Source: Zantedeschia hybrid cultivar
Taxonomy: Eukaryota; Streptophyta; Magnoliopsida; Alismatales; Araceae
Assembly: GCA_030544215.1 (NCBI GenBank)
Contig: JARZZO010000009.1
Span: 56,167,129 to 56,231,128 of the forward strand
DNA: 64,000 nucleotides
Direction: 5' to 3'
In this document: positions 9,788 through 22,400 of the stretch, in pieces
Position numbering within the stretch: position 1 is the stretch's first letter
Layout: each line of letters begins with the position of its first letter
The notes under the pieces: model-generated
Told to the model about the DNA's origin: nothing
Seen by the model: only the letters and a program-made list of their open reading frames with translations
Databases searched by the model: none
Made by a program: the position numbers and the translations under genes

Positions 9788-10163
9788 ATGTCGTCGAATA
9801 ACCCACTCCGTAGAATACTTGATTCCAAATGTTTGACTAGCCTGAATTACTCGGATTGGTTCAGAAACTTGAAGAATGTCTTCAGATCTGAGTAGATTGC
9901 TTACGCCCTTGATGCTGATCCTCCTGCTAAATCGGCATTAGATGCCCCTGAAGTAGACATGATAGCTAACGATAAAAGATCGAAGGACAAAGGCAAAAGA
10001 GTAGTAAAGGGTGATTGCTTCTACTGTAAGCAGCATGGTCACTAGAAGAGGAACTGTAAGGAGTTCCTTAACGATAAAGCTCATGGAAAGGTGAAGCTGT
10101 CTGAAGCTGCAGATATCTATATGATAGATATCAACTTGTCAGTTAGAGATTCCACATCTTAGG
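9788..10163 (+). pseudogene. gag: Copia A1 gag remnant, capsid core deleted
   Basis: Gag forms the particle and binds element RNA. The start codon at 9788 opens with the same MSSNNPLR/RILD signature as copia B gag. After ~60 codons, at the point that reads EMIAYEKW in copia B, the frame jumps straight to a basic stretch and a zinc knuckle (CFYCKQHGH...C, near 10018). About 165 codons of the capsid core present in copia B are missing, and A2 has the same gap, so the deletion is older than both insertions. TAG and TGA stops interrupt the frame, including one inside the knuckle and one at its end. Not functional. Confidence 0.85.
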
Positions 10164-11410
10164 TATTAGATACCGAATGTGCTTCTCATATTTGTCATGA
10201 TCCACAGATGCTGACAAGTAAGCGCAAGCTGAGACAAGGCGAGGTGGAATTGAGGCTAGAAAACAGCGCAAAAGTTGCGGCGATTGCTGTTGGGACAGCA
10301 AACCTCAGACTTCCATCAGAAGACGCCTTACTATTAGAAGATTATTATTATGTTCGTAAAATAATAAAGAACATCATATCAGTATCTTGTTTGGACAAGA
10401 TAGGATATAGGTTGACTATTGAGAATAGAAGTTGTTCGATTTATTATGGTAATAAATCAATAGCTTCGACATCTTTAGTCAATGGTCTATATCTCTTAGA
10501 TGTTTCTTATTACAATCTTCAAATTGATAATGCTCTTAATAAGAGTAAGAATTGTTTGAACCAAGCCTACATGTGGCATTGTAGACTTGGGCACATTGGT
10601 GAAAGCAGACTGCAAAAGTTGCACAAGTATGGATATTTGAATGCATTTGATTATGAATCGTTTGCGATATGTGAATCCTGCCTTATAAGAAAAATGACAA
10701 AATCTCCATTTACTGGACATGGAGAACGTGCCAAGGACATTTTATAATACATTCGGATGTATGTGGTCCCATGTCCATCCAAGCCAAATGTGGCTTCACA
10801 TACTTCATCACGTTCACCGACGACTTCTCAAGATTCGGCTATGTGTACTTAATGAAGTACAAGTCGGAAACGTTTGAGAAGTTCATGGAGTTCAAGAATG
10901 AGGTAGAGAAGCAGTTAGGAAAGAGTATTAAAGCTCTTCGATCAGATCGAGGAGGAGAATACTTGAGTACTAATTTCACACAATTCTTAAAGGATAATGG
11001 TATCCTTTCTCAAGTAACCCCTCCATATACACCACAGATGAATGGTGTATCAGAAAGGAGGAATCGCACCTTGTTGGACATGGTGCGATCCATGATGAGC
11101 TTTTCGGGATTACCAGTGTCCCTTTGAGGGTATGCTCTAGAGTCAGCAGCATACCTACTGAACAGAGTACCCAGCAAGTCTATGACCTCTACTCCATATG
11201 AGATATGGAAAGGCAGGAAACCAGAATTTAAACATGTTAAAATCTGGGGTTGTCCTGCTCATGTAAAGAGGCATGATCCAGACAAGTTAGAATCATGAAC
11301 TGATAAATGCAGGTTTGTGGGATATCTAAAGGAAACTTTTGGATACTATTTTTACCATCCTGGTGAACAAAATGTGTTTGTCGCCAGGAAAGCTGTCTTC
11401 CTGGAAGAGG
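10164..11410 (+). pseudogene. pol: Copia A1 protease end and integrase
   Basis: Aspartic protease remnant followed by integrase, which would insert the cDNA. The protease active site reads DTE where copia B has DTG. The integrase zinc-binding part is visible (WHCRLGH ... CESCL, about 10570-10685). The catalytic core shows the first Asp in HSDVCGP, the second in LRSDRGGEYLS and the Glu in GVSERRNRT. Frames 10208-10747 and 10771-11127 are open, but stops at 10745, 11125 and 11296 break the rest. The region ends at an Athila-like LTR that separates it from the reverse transcriptase. Confidence 0.88.
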
Positions 11411-11415
11411 AGTAC

Positions 11416-13737
11416 TGATAAAGTGTTAAATTGATCATTTAAGGGCAATCTTATGCACCATACTCACGTTTTTATCTGTAAAATAGCATGAAATGATAGA
11501 TAACTGCGTACCAAGTCCAACAGTATCAATTTCGTCAAATTCTGACTTAAAAATATCGTCATTTCATGTAATTAATGGAGTATAGCGCATTTGCGGTTTT
11601 TCGACAAAACCGAGACGAATTAAATAAATATAATGATATTTTTATGATAATGTGCTAATTTATATTTATTTTATGTGAACAGGACATGCCGATGATGTAG
11701 TGCAGCTGGTGGAGTTTCCGGAAATTTGGGGGAGGTCTAGGGTTCGAATTTCGATAAATTCGACGTTATTTTGTCCAAAAGATTAAAGCATGGATAAAAA
11801 CGTTATTTGAGGCCCTAGTGTTGCCCTAATTCCATGGCCAAGAAGGACCCAAAAAGGGTCAGTCCCCTTCCTAAAGTCCACTTTTTTTTTTTAAAAAAAA
11901 AAACCTACCTTCCCTTTAAAAATTTCCTTCTTTCCTCTTTATTTCCTTTTCTCGGTCTCCCCCTCTTTCCCTCCGCACGCCTTCCTCTTCCCACGTCTCT
12001 CTTTCTCTCTATATATATTTCCTGCTCCTCTTCTCAGGAACCTCTCCAATTCTGAATCCTCCTCCTTCTCCAAGCTTCTCCCACGCACATAATTCCCTCT
12101 CTCTCTCGGCTTCTCCGATTATTCCCAGTAGCCTCTCTTCTCTTCCTCCCTCCACAAGTCTCTCTCTCTCTCAGATTCTCCTCTCCTGCCGGATACTCCT
12201 CCTCTTCTCAGCCTCTCCGGTTTCTCTCGGTCTCTCTCTCTCTCCCTTTGTTCTCTCTCTCCGTTTTCTTCCTCCCGCAGCTTATCAGCCCCGCAAAACT
12301 CCCTTTCTCTCCCTGTCCTCCTTCGCCGTATCTCTCTTCCTCTCCTCCCATACGCCCTCTCTCGGGTTCTCTCTGCGTGGCAGCGTTCACAGCAGCTCCT
12401 CCACGCATGCACGCCTGCATCCAGCTTCTCCACACGTTGCATGAAACGCGCCAGCTAGTAGCTGCTCCGCACGTAGCCATGCATGCCCAGCTGCATCCCA
12501 ACGTAGCCGGATGTGAGCCTCCATGCTTCACCTGAAGCTGCACCCAAAGCTCCTCCATGCAGAGAAGCCACCAGCAGCGCATCCCACACACGCCGGCAAG
12601 TTCCAGGTTGAAGCCTACACCAACGCACCAGCAGCAGCCTGCACCTCCACGTGCTGTCCAAGCTGAAGCCCTCCACGTCTCAGCTGCATCCTCCAGCAAC
12701 AGCACGCATGCATGCATGTCCGGCGCACCTCCAGCCGGCCCCTCCTACCCTCCACCGGCGCACCAGCAACAGCAGCACCGTGCCTGCGGCTGCCCACCAC
12801 CATGCACCCTGCGTCTGCCGCCGGCCTGCTGCACCTCCAAGCTGCATCCATGCGAATGCCCGGCTTCACTGCACGCACCAGCCAGCAGTTTCCAAGTGTT
12901 GCCCATGCACGTTGCACCGTTGCCCAGCCCACGCGCATGCCCGGCAGCACCTCCTCCTACCCAGCGCATGCAAGCTTGCATGCCAGCAACCAGGCGCTCC
13001 AGCAAGCTACATGAATTGTTGTTAGAAGATTTTATTTTTAATTTCAATCATGTTGTTGTTTCTTACATTTGATCTAATGATTAGTTAATTGAGTACTAAT
13101 AGTTTAAGTGTTTTTATTTCTTATCATTAAATATTTGCATATTAGCGTACTAATAGTTTAAGTGTTTTTATTTCTTATCATTAAATATTTGCATATTAGC
13201 GTTAATTTGATTGTTTAGGTAGTCGCATGAACAGTACGTTACTATTCACCTCTAACTTCCAGAATTTTATTCGTCCAATGTAAAATCCTTTTATTCAAAT
13301 CAATCGATATCTAGTACTTGTTTTGATTTAAATTTTATTTAAAAAATGTTAAAAAAATAAAATAAAATGAAAAAAATCTTTTGATGAATAGTAACAAAGG
13401 GGTATGTGGCTGAGTTTGATTGGGCTCTATCATTATGCATGCGTGTGCAGGGGCCTTGGTTGAATACTCTTTTCCTTGCACCTTTTAGTTTTGTCATTTG
13501 TATTAATACCCTTGTTTAATTAGTTAAAGTTAGTTGATTCCACTAGTTTTTTTTACATTTTTTTTAAAAAAAATCTAAATTTTTAAAATCCAAAATTTTC
13601 AAAGTTAAAAATTTAACTCCCTGTGGTTCGACTCGGACTCACCATTATTAATTTTCAAAATTGAATTTAAATGAGCCGAATAAATTTAGATTGAACGTTC
13701 ACATGAGTGTTTAACGACGCACAATTTGGAACGATCA
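11416..13737 (+). mobile_element. Solo LTR, Athila-like
   Basis: A 2322-bp insertion with TGATAAAGTG and GAACGATCA ends, flanked by AGTAC (11411-11415) and AATAC (13738-13742), a 5-bp duplication with one change. A2 has the uninterrupted AATAC. Near its 3' end it has CTCCCTGTGGTTCGAC, typical of Athila/Tat LTR 3' regions. A TATATATA box lies at 12012-12019 inside a long CT-rich stretch. Between 12400 and 13010 it is GC-rich and full of GCATGC and CAGCAG motifs. Open frames there on both strands are low-complexity, so I do not call them genes. Confidence 0.85.
13093..13200. repeat. 54-bp perfect tandem duplication
   Basis: Two identical 54-bp copies starting GTACTAATAG (13093-13146 and 13147-13200) inside the Athila-like LTR. 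The copies show no differences, so the duplication is recent or under length turnover. Confidence 0.95.
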
Positions 13738-13742
13738 AATAC

Positions 13743-15527
13743 CTTCTCCAGGAGGACAGTGGGAGTAAAATAGTACTGGAAGATGTTTCAGATCCCCAAA
13801 CAGCTGCATTATCATTAGATGAGATATTAGTTCCTGAATCTGTTTAGGTACACACATATGAGCCTCGTAGATCTGGTAGATTACCTAGACTACCTGAACA
13901 ATATGCGGGACATATCGCTGAAGGTGAGTCTAAGGTAGAATATACTGAGGATGATGATCTTAAAATCTACTAGGAGGCCATAGAAGGCCCAGAAGTCGGG
14001 AAATGACGAGAAGCCATGAACTCAGAAATCCAGTCTATGTACACCAACCAAGTTTAGAACTTGGAGGACTTGCCGAGGGTATTGTGCCCATCGGATGCAA
14101 GTAGATATTTAAGAGAAAGATCGGTGCTGATGGACCGATCGACACTTATAAGGCAAGGTTGGTGGCAAAGGGATATCATCAAAGGCAAGGAATTGACTAT
14201 GACGAGACTTTCTCATCAGTTGCCATGATAAAGTCGATCAGAGTTCTACTCGCCATTGCTGCACATTTTGATTATGAAAGCTGACAGATAGATGTGAAGA
14301 CTGCCTTCCTCAATGGCAACCTTGAGAAAGAAGTGTATATGATATAACCAGAAGGCTTCACATCCAAAGAATCTCCAGATAAAGTGTGCAAACTTCAGAG
14401 GTCCATTTATAGACTGAAGCAGGCTTCCCTGAGCTGGAACATAAGATTTGACAAAACTGTCAAGCCTTATGACTTCATTAAGAATGAAGATGAGCCTTGT
14501 GTGTGCAAGAAGACCAGTGGGAGCGCAGTCACCTTCTTAGTTCTTTACGTTGATGACATACTACTCATTGGGAATGATGTAGCTATGATGTCATCGGTAA
14601 AGATCTGGCTGTCGAAAAACTTCTCCATAAAGGATTTGGGAGAAGCATCCTACGTATTGGGCATACGGATTTATAGAGATAGATCAAAGAGGATGCTTGG
14701 ATTGACCAAATCCTTGTACATAGATACTATAGTCAAAAGGTTTGGCATGGAAAATTCCAAAAGAGGTCTCATACCGATGAGACATGGAATTAGTCTCTCA
14801 AAGAAGCAGTCTCCTAAGACTCCTGATGAGAGGGCACTGATGGATAGAGAACCCTATGCCTTTCCTATAGGATCTATCATGTATGCCGTGTTATGTATAT
14901 GGCCTGATGTTGCATTTGCTCTAAGTGTTACGAGTGGATTTCAGGCTGATCCAAGCGAAGAGCACTGGAAGGCAGTAAAATGTATCCTTAAGTACTTGAG
15001 AAGAACTAAGGATATGTTTCTTGTCTATAGAAGAGGTGACTTGAAATTGCGAGGCTTTACTGACTCGAGTTTCCAGTCAGATCCAGATGACATCAAGTCT
15101 ACATATGGATTCGTGTTTACTTTGAACGGAGGAGCAGTGTGCTGGAAGTGTTCCAAGCAAGCAACCACTGCAGATTCGACGATTGAAGCTGAGTACATCG
15201 CTGCAGCTAAAGCCGCCAAGGAAGCAGTGTGGTTGAAGAAATTCATCACCGACCTCGGTTTAGTTCCCAGCATCTCTGAACCTGTTCCGCTGTTGTGCGA
15301 CAACAATGGAGCGATTGCACAAGCGAAAGAGCCGCGGTCTCATCAGAAATCGAAGCATATTCTGAGGCGCTTTCATCTTATTAGAGAGATCATATCCAGA
15401 TGAGATGTAGTAGTAGAAAGAGTTCCATCTGTCGACAATGTAGCAGATCTACTAACAAAGCCGTTGGCTCAAATTGTGTTTGAGCGTCACCAAAAGTCTA
15501 TAGGCTTGCTGTATAAAGGTGATTGAC
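13743..15527 (+). pseudogene. pol: Copia A1 reverse transcriptase and RNase H
   Basis: The remainder of pol after the Athila-like LTR. Reverse transcriptase copies element RNA to DNA; RNase H removes the RNA strand. The N-terminal half (13743-14380) has many stops. From 14384 to 15403 the frame is open: it holds the QLQRS-like fingers remnant, the catalytic LYVDDILLIGND, and RNase H with its Asp in GFTDSSF, ADSTIEAEY and the CDNNGAIA strand. The C-terminus with the LTKPL signature runs to a stop near 15527, but a TGA at 15401 precedes it. Context: followed at once by the purine tract and 3' LTR. Confidence 0.9.
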
Positions 15528-15535
15528 TTTAGTCT

Positions 15536-15546
15536 AAGTGGGAGAT
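15536..15546 (+). promoter_or_regulatory. Polypurine tract of copia A1
   Basis: AAGTGGGAGAT directly precedes the 3' LTR start TGTTAG. The same tract occurs before the A2 3' LTR and, on -, before the copia B 3' LTR. It primes plus-strand synthesis. Confidence 0.88.
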
Positions 15547-17105
15547 TGTTAGTCTTAGGTGGCTTACAAGCCAATATGACTTTGTAATCTCGTTCATATT
15601 TATTAATATAATAGCATAATATTCATTGTGTGTAAATCGTATTAATTATTGTCTCATAATGAAGTCCGTGAATATGTGCGATAGTAATCAGATTATGATG
15701 AGATGATACTAGTGAGACTGATCACTTAAACACATATATTCTTAATTGTTCATAGTCAGAGGATATCCGAGAAGGACATCGGATATCCGGTTAGATTAGT
15801 ACAGATTACTCCTACTATGCGATGAGGGTGATTGATCTCATAGTCACTTGTGTGGAGACACTAAGGCAAATCTGTAGGTGCTCATTAGAGAATGAGTTCA
15901 CTGAACTGATCCGACTGAATCGCTGGATGGTATTGTACCTTACTGTCAACTAGTTTGATTCTATTGTCGCAGTTGCGTGGTTGGTCCTCGGACCTGAGAC
16001 ACCAAGGACACCTTGTCGGTGGACTTCTGTGCTTTGACCTTGGTTTATGAATCTTTAACCACGGGATTCTAAATAGCCAAGGATTGGGTACAGTGGAATA
16101 CCGTCGAAGGGAATTGTGTGTCAATAAGGAATCATTTGCTCTCGGTACTTAGAGAGAGAATGCTTTAGGAAGGATATGCGAAAGTCCCTGACCAAGGCGG
16201 ACAATAATATCAGGAAAGGAGTTTTCCGATATTCATTAGCGGCATCCAATCCAAGTGAGTCGACTGGTTAGGGTTTGATAGCATGCCGTACCCTAAGTTG
16301 ACTCGAGAGCATTGTACGAATGAAGGATTATATCCACGCGGTAACTGTCGGCGGAAAGGTTCCAAGAGTGGATTACTTAACCCCGATACCTTCCGGGTTC
16401 ACACGGTGTTGCTTGGCACCCAACATGATCGGAGGCTTGATCGAATTCGATGTGCGACATCAATTCGATTGATTAATTAATTAATAAAGAGTTATTAATT
16501 GATTAATAAAGCCAGTGAGGAGTCACTGGGCTTATTGGGCTATTAGTCGGACTGGTAATTGGGCCTAGAGGGTCACACGCAAATGATTCTCAAGGCGATG
16601 GATAAATAAGTGGGTTTTATATAAACCGGGGGTTTTTATGAAAAACCGAGTGGTTAGTATAAAATGTAGTGAACAGGCTGAGCAGGCCAAGCTGCTGCTA
16701 ACCCTAGCCGCCCCCTCCTTTGTTTCTCTCTCTCTCTGGCGCCCTAGGCCAGATCCAGATCCCCGGATTTGCTCCGCCGCTTCTCCGACTCCCGTTAGAC
16801 GGGAAATCGTCCGCGCGTTGCGGCGATCGTTGCGGCAACCGGCGGAGGTTTCGTGGCTGCGAAGAACGAGGAATGTGAGGATATCCGTCACGAGGAGGAT
16901 CGCGTGGACTCCGCTAGAGGTCGGGCACTTGCGCAACTTGCGGTGTCGCACCGACGAACTGAACGGTTGCGGATTCGAATCTGCACACGATAAGAACCGA
17001 TTATCCGATAATCTAGTTTTTTAGATTTTTCGAAACAGGAACGGATCTCCGTTTTTATTTTATTTCCGCTACGTGGGAGATCTGGAGAAACCCGAGAACC
17101 CAACA
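15547..17105 (+). mobile_element. 3' LTR of copia A1
   Basis: Complete 1559-bp LTR from TGTTAGTCTTAGG to GAACCCAACA. TATATAAA lies at 16618-16625. A conserved 16-bp near-palindrome (GCGGATTC plus its complement, one mismatch here) lies at 16969-16984. Sequence after 17105 is Ty3 pol, not a copy of 983 onward, which confirms the right boundary. It resembles the A2 LTRs but is visibly more diverged. Confidence 0.93.
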
Positions 17106-17868
17106 GATAGTCTCCAACCTTGTAAAAGCCGAAGCAGAAAGACTGACCATCTTATTGAAAGAAAACCTCGATGTCTTTGCGTAGTCCCCTTCAGATATGT
17201 CCGGAGTCGACCCAGAGGTGGCAGAGCATCGTCTGCACGTCAATCCGAATTAGTCCCCGATCAAGCAAAAACGGCGTATCTTCAATCAAGAAAGAAGAAT
17301 GGCTATCCAAGCCGAAGTACATAAAGGGCTGAGTGAGGGACATCTTCGTGATGTGCATCATCCAGAATGGATCGCCAATGTAGTGATGGTGCCCAAAAAA
17401 GACGGTAACTGGCGAATGTGCGTTGATTTCACTAACCTTAATAAGGCTTGTCCGATGGACAGTTTCCCGCTGCCTCGGATAGACCAAATTGTGGACGCCA
17501 CCGCCGGCCATGAACTGCTCAGCTTCTTCGCTGCTTATTCGGGGTACCACCAAATCCGAATGCATCCGGAGGACGAGGACAAGACGAGCTTCACAACGGA
17601 TCTAAGCTTATACTGCTACACCCGGATGCCCTTTGGTCTAAAGAACGTTGGAGCAACTTATCAGCGTCTCGTCAACAAAATATTCGCTTCACAGCTCGGC
17701 CGAAACATGGAAGTCTACGTCGACGATATGCTGGTAAAGAGCCGAATTACCGGTGACCACTTTACCGATCTGGCCAAGACCTTCTCTACTCTGCGTAGAT
17801 ACAAAATGAAGCTAAATCTTGCTAAGTGTGCCTTCGGCGTAGCCTCCGGGAAGTTCCTCGGTTATATG
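17106..17868 (+). pseudogene. pol: Ty3 (Tat-like) reverse transcriptase fragment
   Basis: Reverse transcriptase of a Ty3 Tat-type element, the host into which A1 and copia B inserted. The domain starts with the VDPEVAEHRL-like pre-RT segment. It continues with VPKKDGNWRMCVDFTNLNKACP, FPLPRIDQ, MPFGLKNVGATYQRL and the catalytic VYVDDMLVKS, then stops mid-domain at FLGYM where the copia B LTR begins. Two TAG stops sit upstream of 17299. The connection, RNase H and integrase regions are not in the window. It differs clearly from the RT at 34226, so it is another family. Confidence 0.88.
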
Positions 17869-19420
17869 TGTTGGGATCGCTGTGTCGGGATCCGACCGAA
17901 AAATGCAGCGGAATAAAATTTTCGGGATCGGATCTGTCCCGTTTCGGTCGTTAAACTTAAAACGGTGTAAATCGAATTTACCTTGCGCGGATTCGAATCC
18001 GCGTCCGTTTTCCGGTTCCGTCGGAGCGATGCCGCAAGTCGCGCAGATGCCCGACCTCTAGCGGTATCCACGCGGTTCTCCTCGCGATGGATTGTCCTCG
18101 CTTCCTCGCTCGCTGTGGCGTTCGAAGATCCCGTCTGACTGCGCGTAATCCGCCGCGACATGCGGATTCGGAATCCACGTCGAATGGAAGGTGGAGCAGT
18201 TGGGAACGGCACGCCCAGAAGAGAGAGAAAGTGGGGAAGAACGAATGACGGCTAGGTCAGGGTTGCTGGCCCCGGACGTAGAATCCGTTCTTTTATAAGA
18301 GGTCAGTTTGCGGTTTTTCATAAAAACCCAGACTTATCCGAAATCCTGTTGGATTATCCATCGACTTGAAAACCATTTGCGTGTGACCCTCTAGGCCCAA
18401 ATACCAGTCCAGTTAATAGCCCATTAAGTCCAGTAACCCTTTACTGACCCACTAAATTAATTAATATCCTTATATTCAATTAATCAGCCGAATTCAATGT
18501 CCCACAATAAATTCGGACGGACTGCCGATCACGTTGGATGCCAAGCAACATCGCGTGATCCTGGATGGCATTGGAGTTATCGCAACCCTCTATTGGAACC
18601 TTTCTGTCATCGGTTAGCGTGCGGATATAATCCTTCATCCGTACAATGTTCCCGAATCGACCTAGGGCATGGTTTACTGTTAAACCCTATTTGGTCAATT
18701 CACTTGAATCAGATGTCGCTAATCTGAATCCGATAACTCCTTGTCGATTACAGAGTCCGCCCTGGCCAGGGACTTTAAGCGCATCATTCCCGGAACATTC
18801 TCTCTCAAACTACCGAGAGCGGATGATCCCGTATTGAACACACAATTACCTTCGAGGGCATTTCCCAGAACCCGATCGCTTGACTTATTGATAACCCATG
18901 GTTAGGGATTCGTTCGTCAAGGTCAAAGCTCAGAAACCTACCAACAATATATCTTTGGAGTCTCAGGTCCAAGGATCATCCACGCAACTGTGACAAATGA
19001 ATCGAGCTGGTTAACAGTGAGGTGATTACCATCCAGCGATTCATAGTCGGATCAGTTCAGTGAACTCATTCACCAATGAGTACCTATAGGTTCAGCATAG
19101 TGTCTCGACACAAGTGACTTATGGGATTAGTCACCCTCATCATATGAGCTGAAGTAACCTATACTAGTATATCCGGATGTTCGATGTCCTATCTCAAACA
19201 TCCTATGACTAGGAACAATTAAGAACATGTGTTTATAAGTATTCGGTCCCGTAATTATGATCTCATCATAATCCGAAGACTATTGCACCTGTTCATGGAC
19301 TTCATCGTGATACGATAAACACAAATCGAATTAATTACACATAATGAATTATTGCCATTTATTAATAATCTGAATAAGTACATAGTATCGGATTGGCTTT
19401 GAGACCATCTAATACTAACA
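17869..19420 (-). mobile_element. 3' LTR of copia B
   Basis: Complete 1552-bp LTR; on the - strand it runs TGTTAGTATTAG to GATCCCAACA. A perfect 18-bp palindrome of arms CGCGGATTC and GAATCCGCG lies at 17986-18003. Over the first ~140 bp it differs from the 5' LTR at 63328 at about 8 sites, mostly C/T and G/A changes. Confidence 0.93.
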
Positions 19421-22400
19421 ATCTCCCACTTGGACTAAAGCCAATCACTTTTATACAGAATACCCATATTCTCTAAGTGACGCTAAAAAACATTTTGAGA
19501 CAAAGGTTTTGTAAGTGGATCTGCTATGTTGTCGGCTGAGGGAACTCTTTCCACCACGACATCTCCTCAAGTTATAATCTCTCTGATCAGATGAAAGCGC
19601 CGCAGAATGTGCTTCGACTTCTGATGAGACCTCGGCTCTTTCGCTTGAGCAATCGCCCTATTGTTGTCACACAGCAGTGGGACGGGACCAGATATGCTTT
19701 CCACCACACCAAGATCGCCGATGAATTTTTTCATCCATACAGCTTCCTTGGCGGCTTCAGCAGCAGCAATATACTCGGCATCCGTTGTCGAATCAGCAGT
19801 GGTTTCCTGCTTGGAACTTTTCCAGCTCACTGCTCCCCCGTTGAGTGTGAAAATAAAACCTGATGTTGACTTGCTGTCGTCAGGATCAGACTGAAAACTC
19901 GAGTCAGTGTATCCTTGCAGCTTTAAGTCTCCTCCTCCATAGACTAGAAATAGATCCTTAGTCCTTCTCAAGTACTTAAGGATGCATTTCACAGCCTTCC
20001 CGTGTTCATCACCTGGATCTGTCTGATGTCTGCTCGTAACATTTAGAGCATATGCTACATCAGGTCTGGTACATAGCATGGCATACATGACGGACCCTAT
20101 GGCAGAAGCATAGGAGACTTTATCCATCATTGCCCTCTCTTCAGGTGTCTTTGGAGACTGACCTTTAGAAAGTGAAATTCCATGTCTCATTGGTATGAGA
20201 CCTCTCTTGGAATTTTCCATACCAAACCTTTTGACAATAGTTTATATGTACATGGATTGGGTTAAAGCTAGCATCTTCTTTGATCTATCTCTATAGATCC
20301 GTATTCCCAATACGTAAGATGCTTCTCCCAAATCCTTCATGGAGAAGTTCTTTGACAGCCATATCTTTACTGAAGACATCATTCCTACATCATTCCCATT
20401 GAGTAGAATGTCGTCAACGTAAAGAACCAGAAATGTAATTGCGCTCCCACTGTTTTTCTTGTATACACAGGGCTCATTTTCATTCTTAATGAAACCATAA
20501 GATTTGATTGCCTCATCAAATCTTATGTTCCGGCTTTGGGATGCTTGCTTCAGTCCATAAATGGACCTCTGCAACTTGCATACCATGTCTGGAGATTCTT
20601 TAGATATGAATCCTTCTGGTTGTATCATATACACTTCCCCCACAAGGTTTCCATTGAGGAAGGCAGTCTTCACATCCATCTGCCAGATTTCATAATCATG
20701 GTAGGCAGCAATGGCGAGAAGAATTCTGATAGACTTAATCATAGCAACGGGTGAAAAGGTTTCGTCATAGTCAACACCTTGTCTTTGACGATAGCCTTTC
20801 ACCACTAATCTTGCTTTATAAGTCTCAATATGTCCATCTGCACCGATCTTTCTTTTACAGATCCATTTGCAGCCAATAGGTATTATACCATCGGGTAAAT
20901 CCACCAAGTTCCAAACTTGGTTGATGTACATGGACTGTATTGAGCAATCGCAGAATGTGCTTCGACTTCTGATGAGACCTCGGCTCTTTCACTTGAGCAA
21001 TCGCCCTATTGTTGTCACACAGCAGTGGGACGGGACCAGATATGCTTTCCACCACACCAAGATCGCCGATGAATTTTTTCATCCATACAGCTTCCTTGGC
21101 GGCTTCAGCAGCAGCAATATACTCGGCATCCGTTGTCGAATCAGCAGTGGTTTCCTGCTTGGAACTTTTCCAGCTCACTGCTCCCCCGTTGAGTGTGAAA
21201 ATAAAACCTGATGTTGACTTGCTGTCGTCAGGATCAGACTGAAAACTCGAGTCAGTGTATCCTTGCAGCTTTAAGTCTCCTCCTCCATAGACTAGAAATA
21301 GATCCTTAGTCCTTCTCAAGTACTTAAGGATGCATTTCACAGCCTTCCCGTGTTCATCACCTGGATCTGTCTGATGTCTGCTCGTAACATTTAGAGCATA
21401 TGCTACATCAGGTCTGGTACATAGCATGGCATACATGACGGACCCTATGGCAGAAGCATAGGAGACTTTATCCATCATTGCCCTCTCTTCAGGTGTCTTT
21501 GGAGACTGACCTTTAGAAAGTGAAATTCCATGTCTCATTGGTATGAGACCTCTCTTGGAATTTTCCATACCAAACCTTTTGACAATAGTTTATATGTACA
21601 TGGATTGGGTTAAAGCTAGCATCTTCTTTGATCTATCTCTATAGATCCGTATTCCCAATACGTAAGATGCTTCTCCCAAATCCTTCATGGAGAAGTTCTT
21701 TGACAGCCATATCTTTACTGAAGACATCATTCCTACATCATTCCCATTGAGTAGAATGTCGTCAACGTAAAGAACCAGAAATGTAATTGCGCTCCCACTG
21801 TTTTTCTTGTATACACATGGCTCATTTTCATTCTTAATGAAGCCATAAGATTTGATTGCCTCATCAAATCTTATGTTCTGGCTTTGGGATGCTTGCTTCA
21901 GTCCATAAATGGACCTCTGCAACTTGCATACCATGTCTGGAGATTCTTTAGATGTGAATCCTTCTGGTTGTATCATATACACTTCCCCCACAAGGTTTCC
22001 ATTGAGGAAGGCAGTCTTCACATCCATCTGCCAGATTTCATAATCATGGTAGGCAGCAATGGCGAGAAGAATTCTGATAGACTTAATCATAGCAACGGGT
22101 GAAAAGGTTTCGTCATAGTCAACACCTTGTCTTTGACGATAGCCTTTCACCACTAATCTTGCTTTATAAGTCTCAATATGTCCATCTGCACCGATCTTTC
22201 TTTTAAAGATCCATTTGCAGCCAATAGGTATTATACCATCGGGTAAATCCACCAAGTTCCAAACTTGGTTGATGTACATAGACTGTATTTCAGAATTCAT
22301 GACTTCCCGCCATTTTCCGGCCTCTGAACTTTCAATGGCCTTCTGGTAAGTCTTAGGATCATCATCCACATTATAGAGTATCCTTTAACCATCTAAATTA

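Larger units (their letters stand above)
983..17105 (+). mobile_element. Copia element A1 (nested, degenerate)
   Basis: Ty1/copia LTR retrotransposon in + orientation. Order: truncated 5' LTR (983-1889), Met-tRNA primer site, long leader, gag remnant (9788), protease and integrase, RT and RNase H, purine tract and complete 3' LTR (15547-17105). The gag-PR-IN-RT-RH order is diagnostic of copia. Four other LTRs have inserted in it at 3147, 5370, 7926 and 11416. The uninterrupted sibling A2 (43508-55552) shows the empty sites. Many in-frame stops make it dead. The target duplication cannot be read because the left end is lost. The copia clade is not assigned with certainty. Confidence 0.92.

Noticed and set aside
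12119..13072. Several frames of 100-170 codons in the Athila-like LTR
   Set aside because: They are low-complexity Ser/Pro/His or Arg/Glu runs from CT-rich and CAGCAG-rich DNA, lie fully inside an LTR, and are present on both strands.
20855..21568. 237-codon frame on - across the duplication joint
   Set aside because: It reads from RNase H through the filler into the N-terminal RT of the other copy, so it is an artefact of the tandem duplication.
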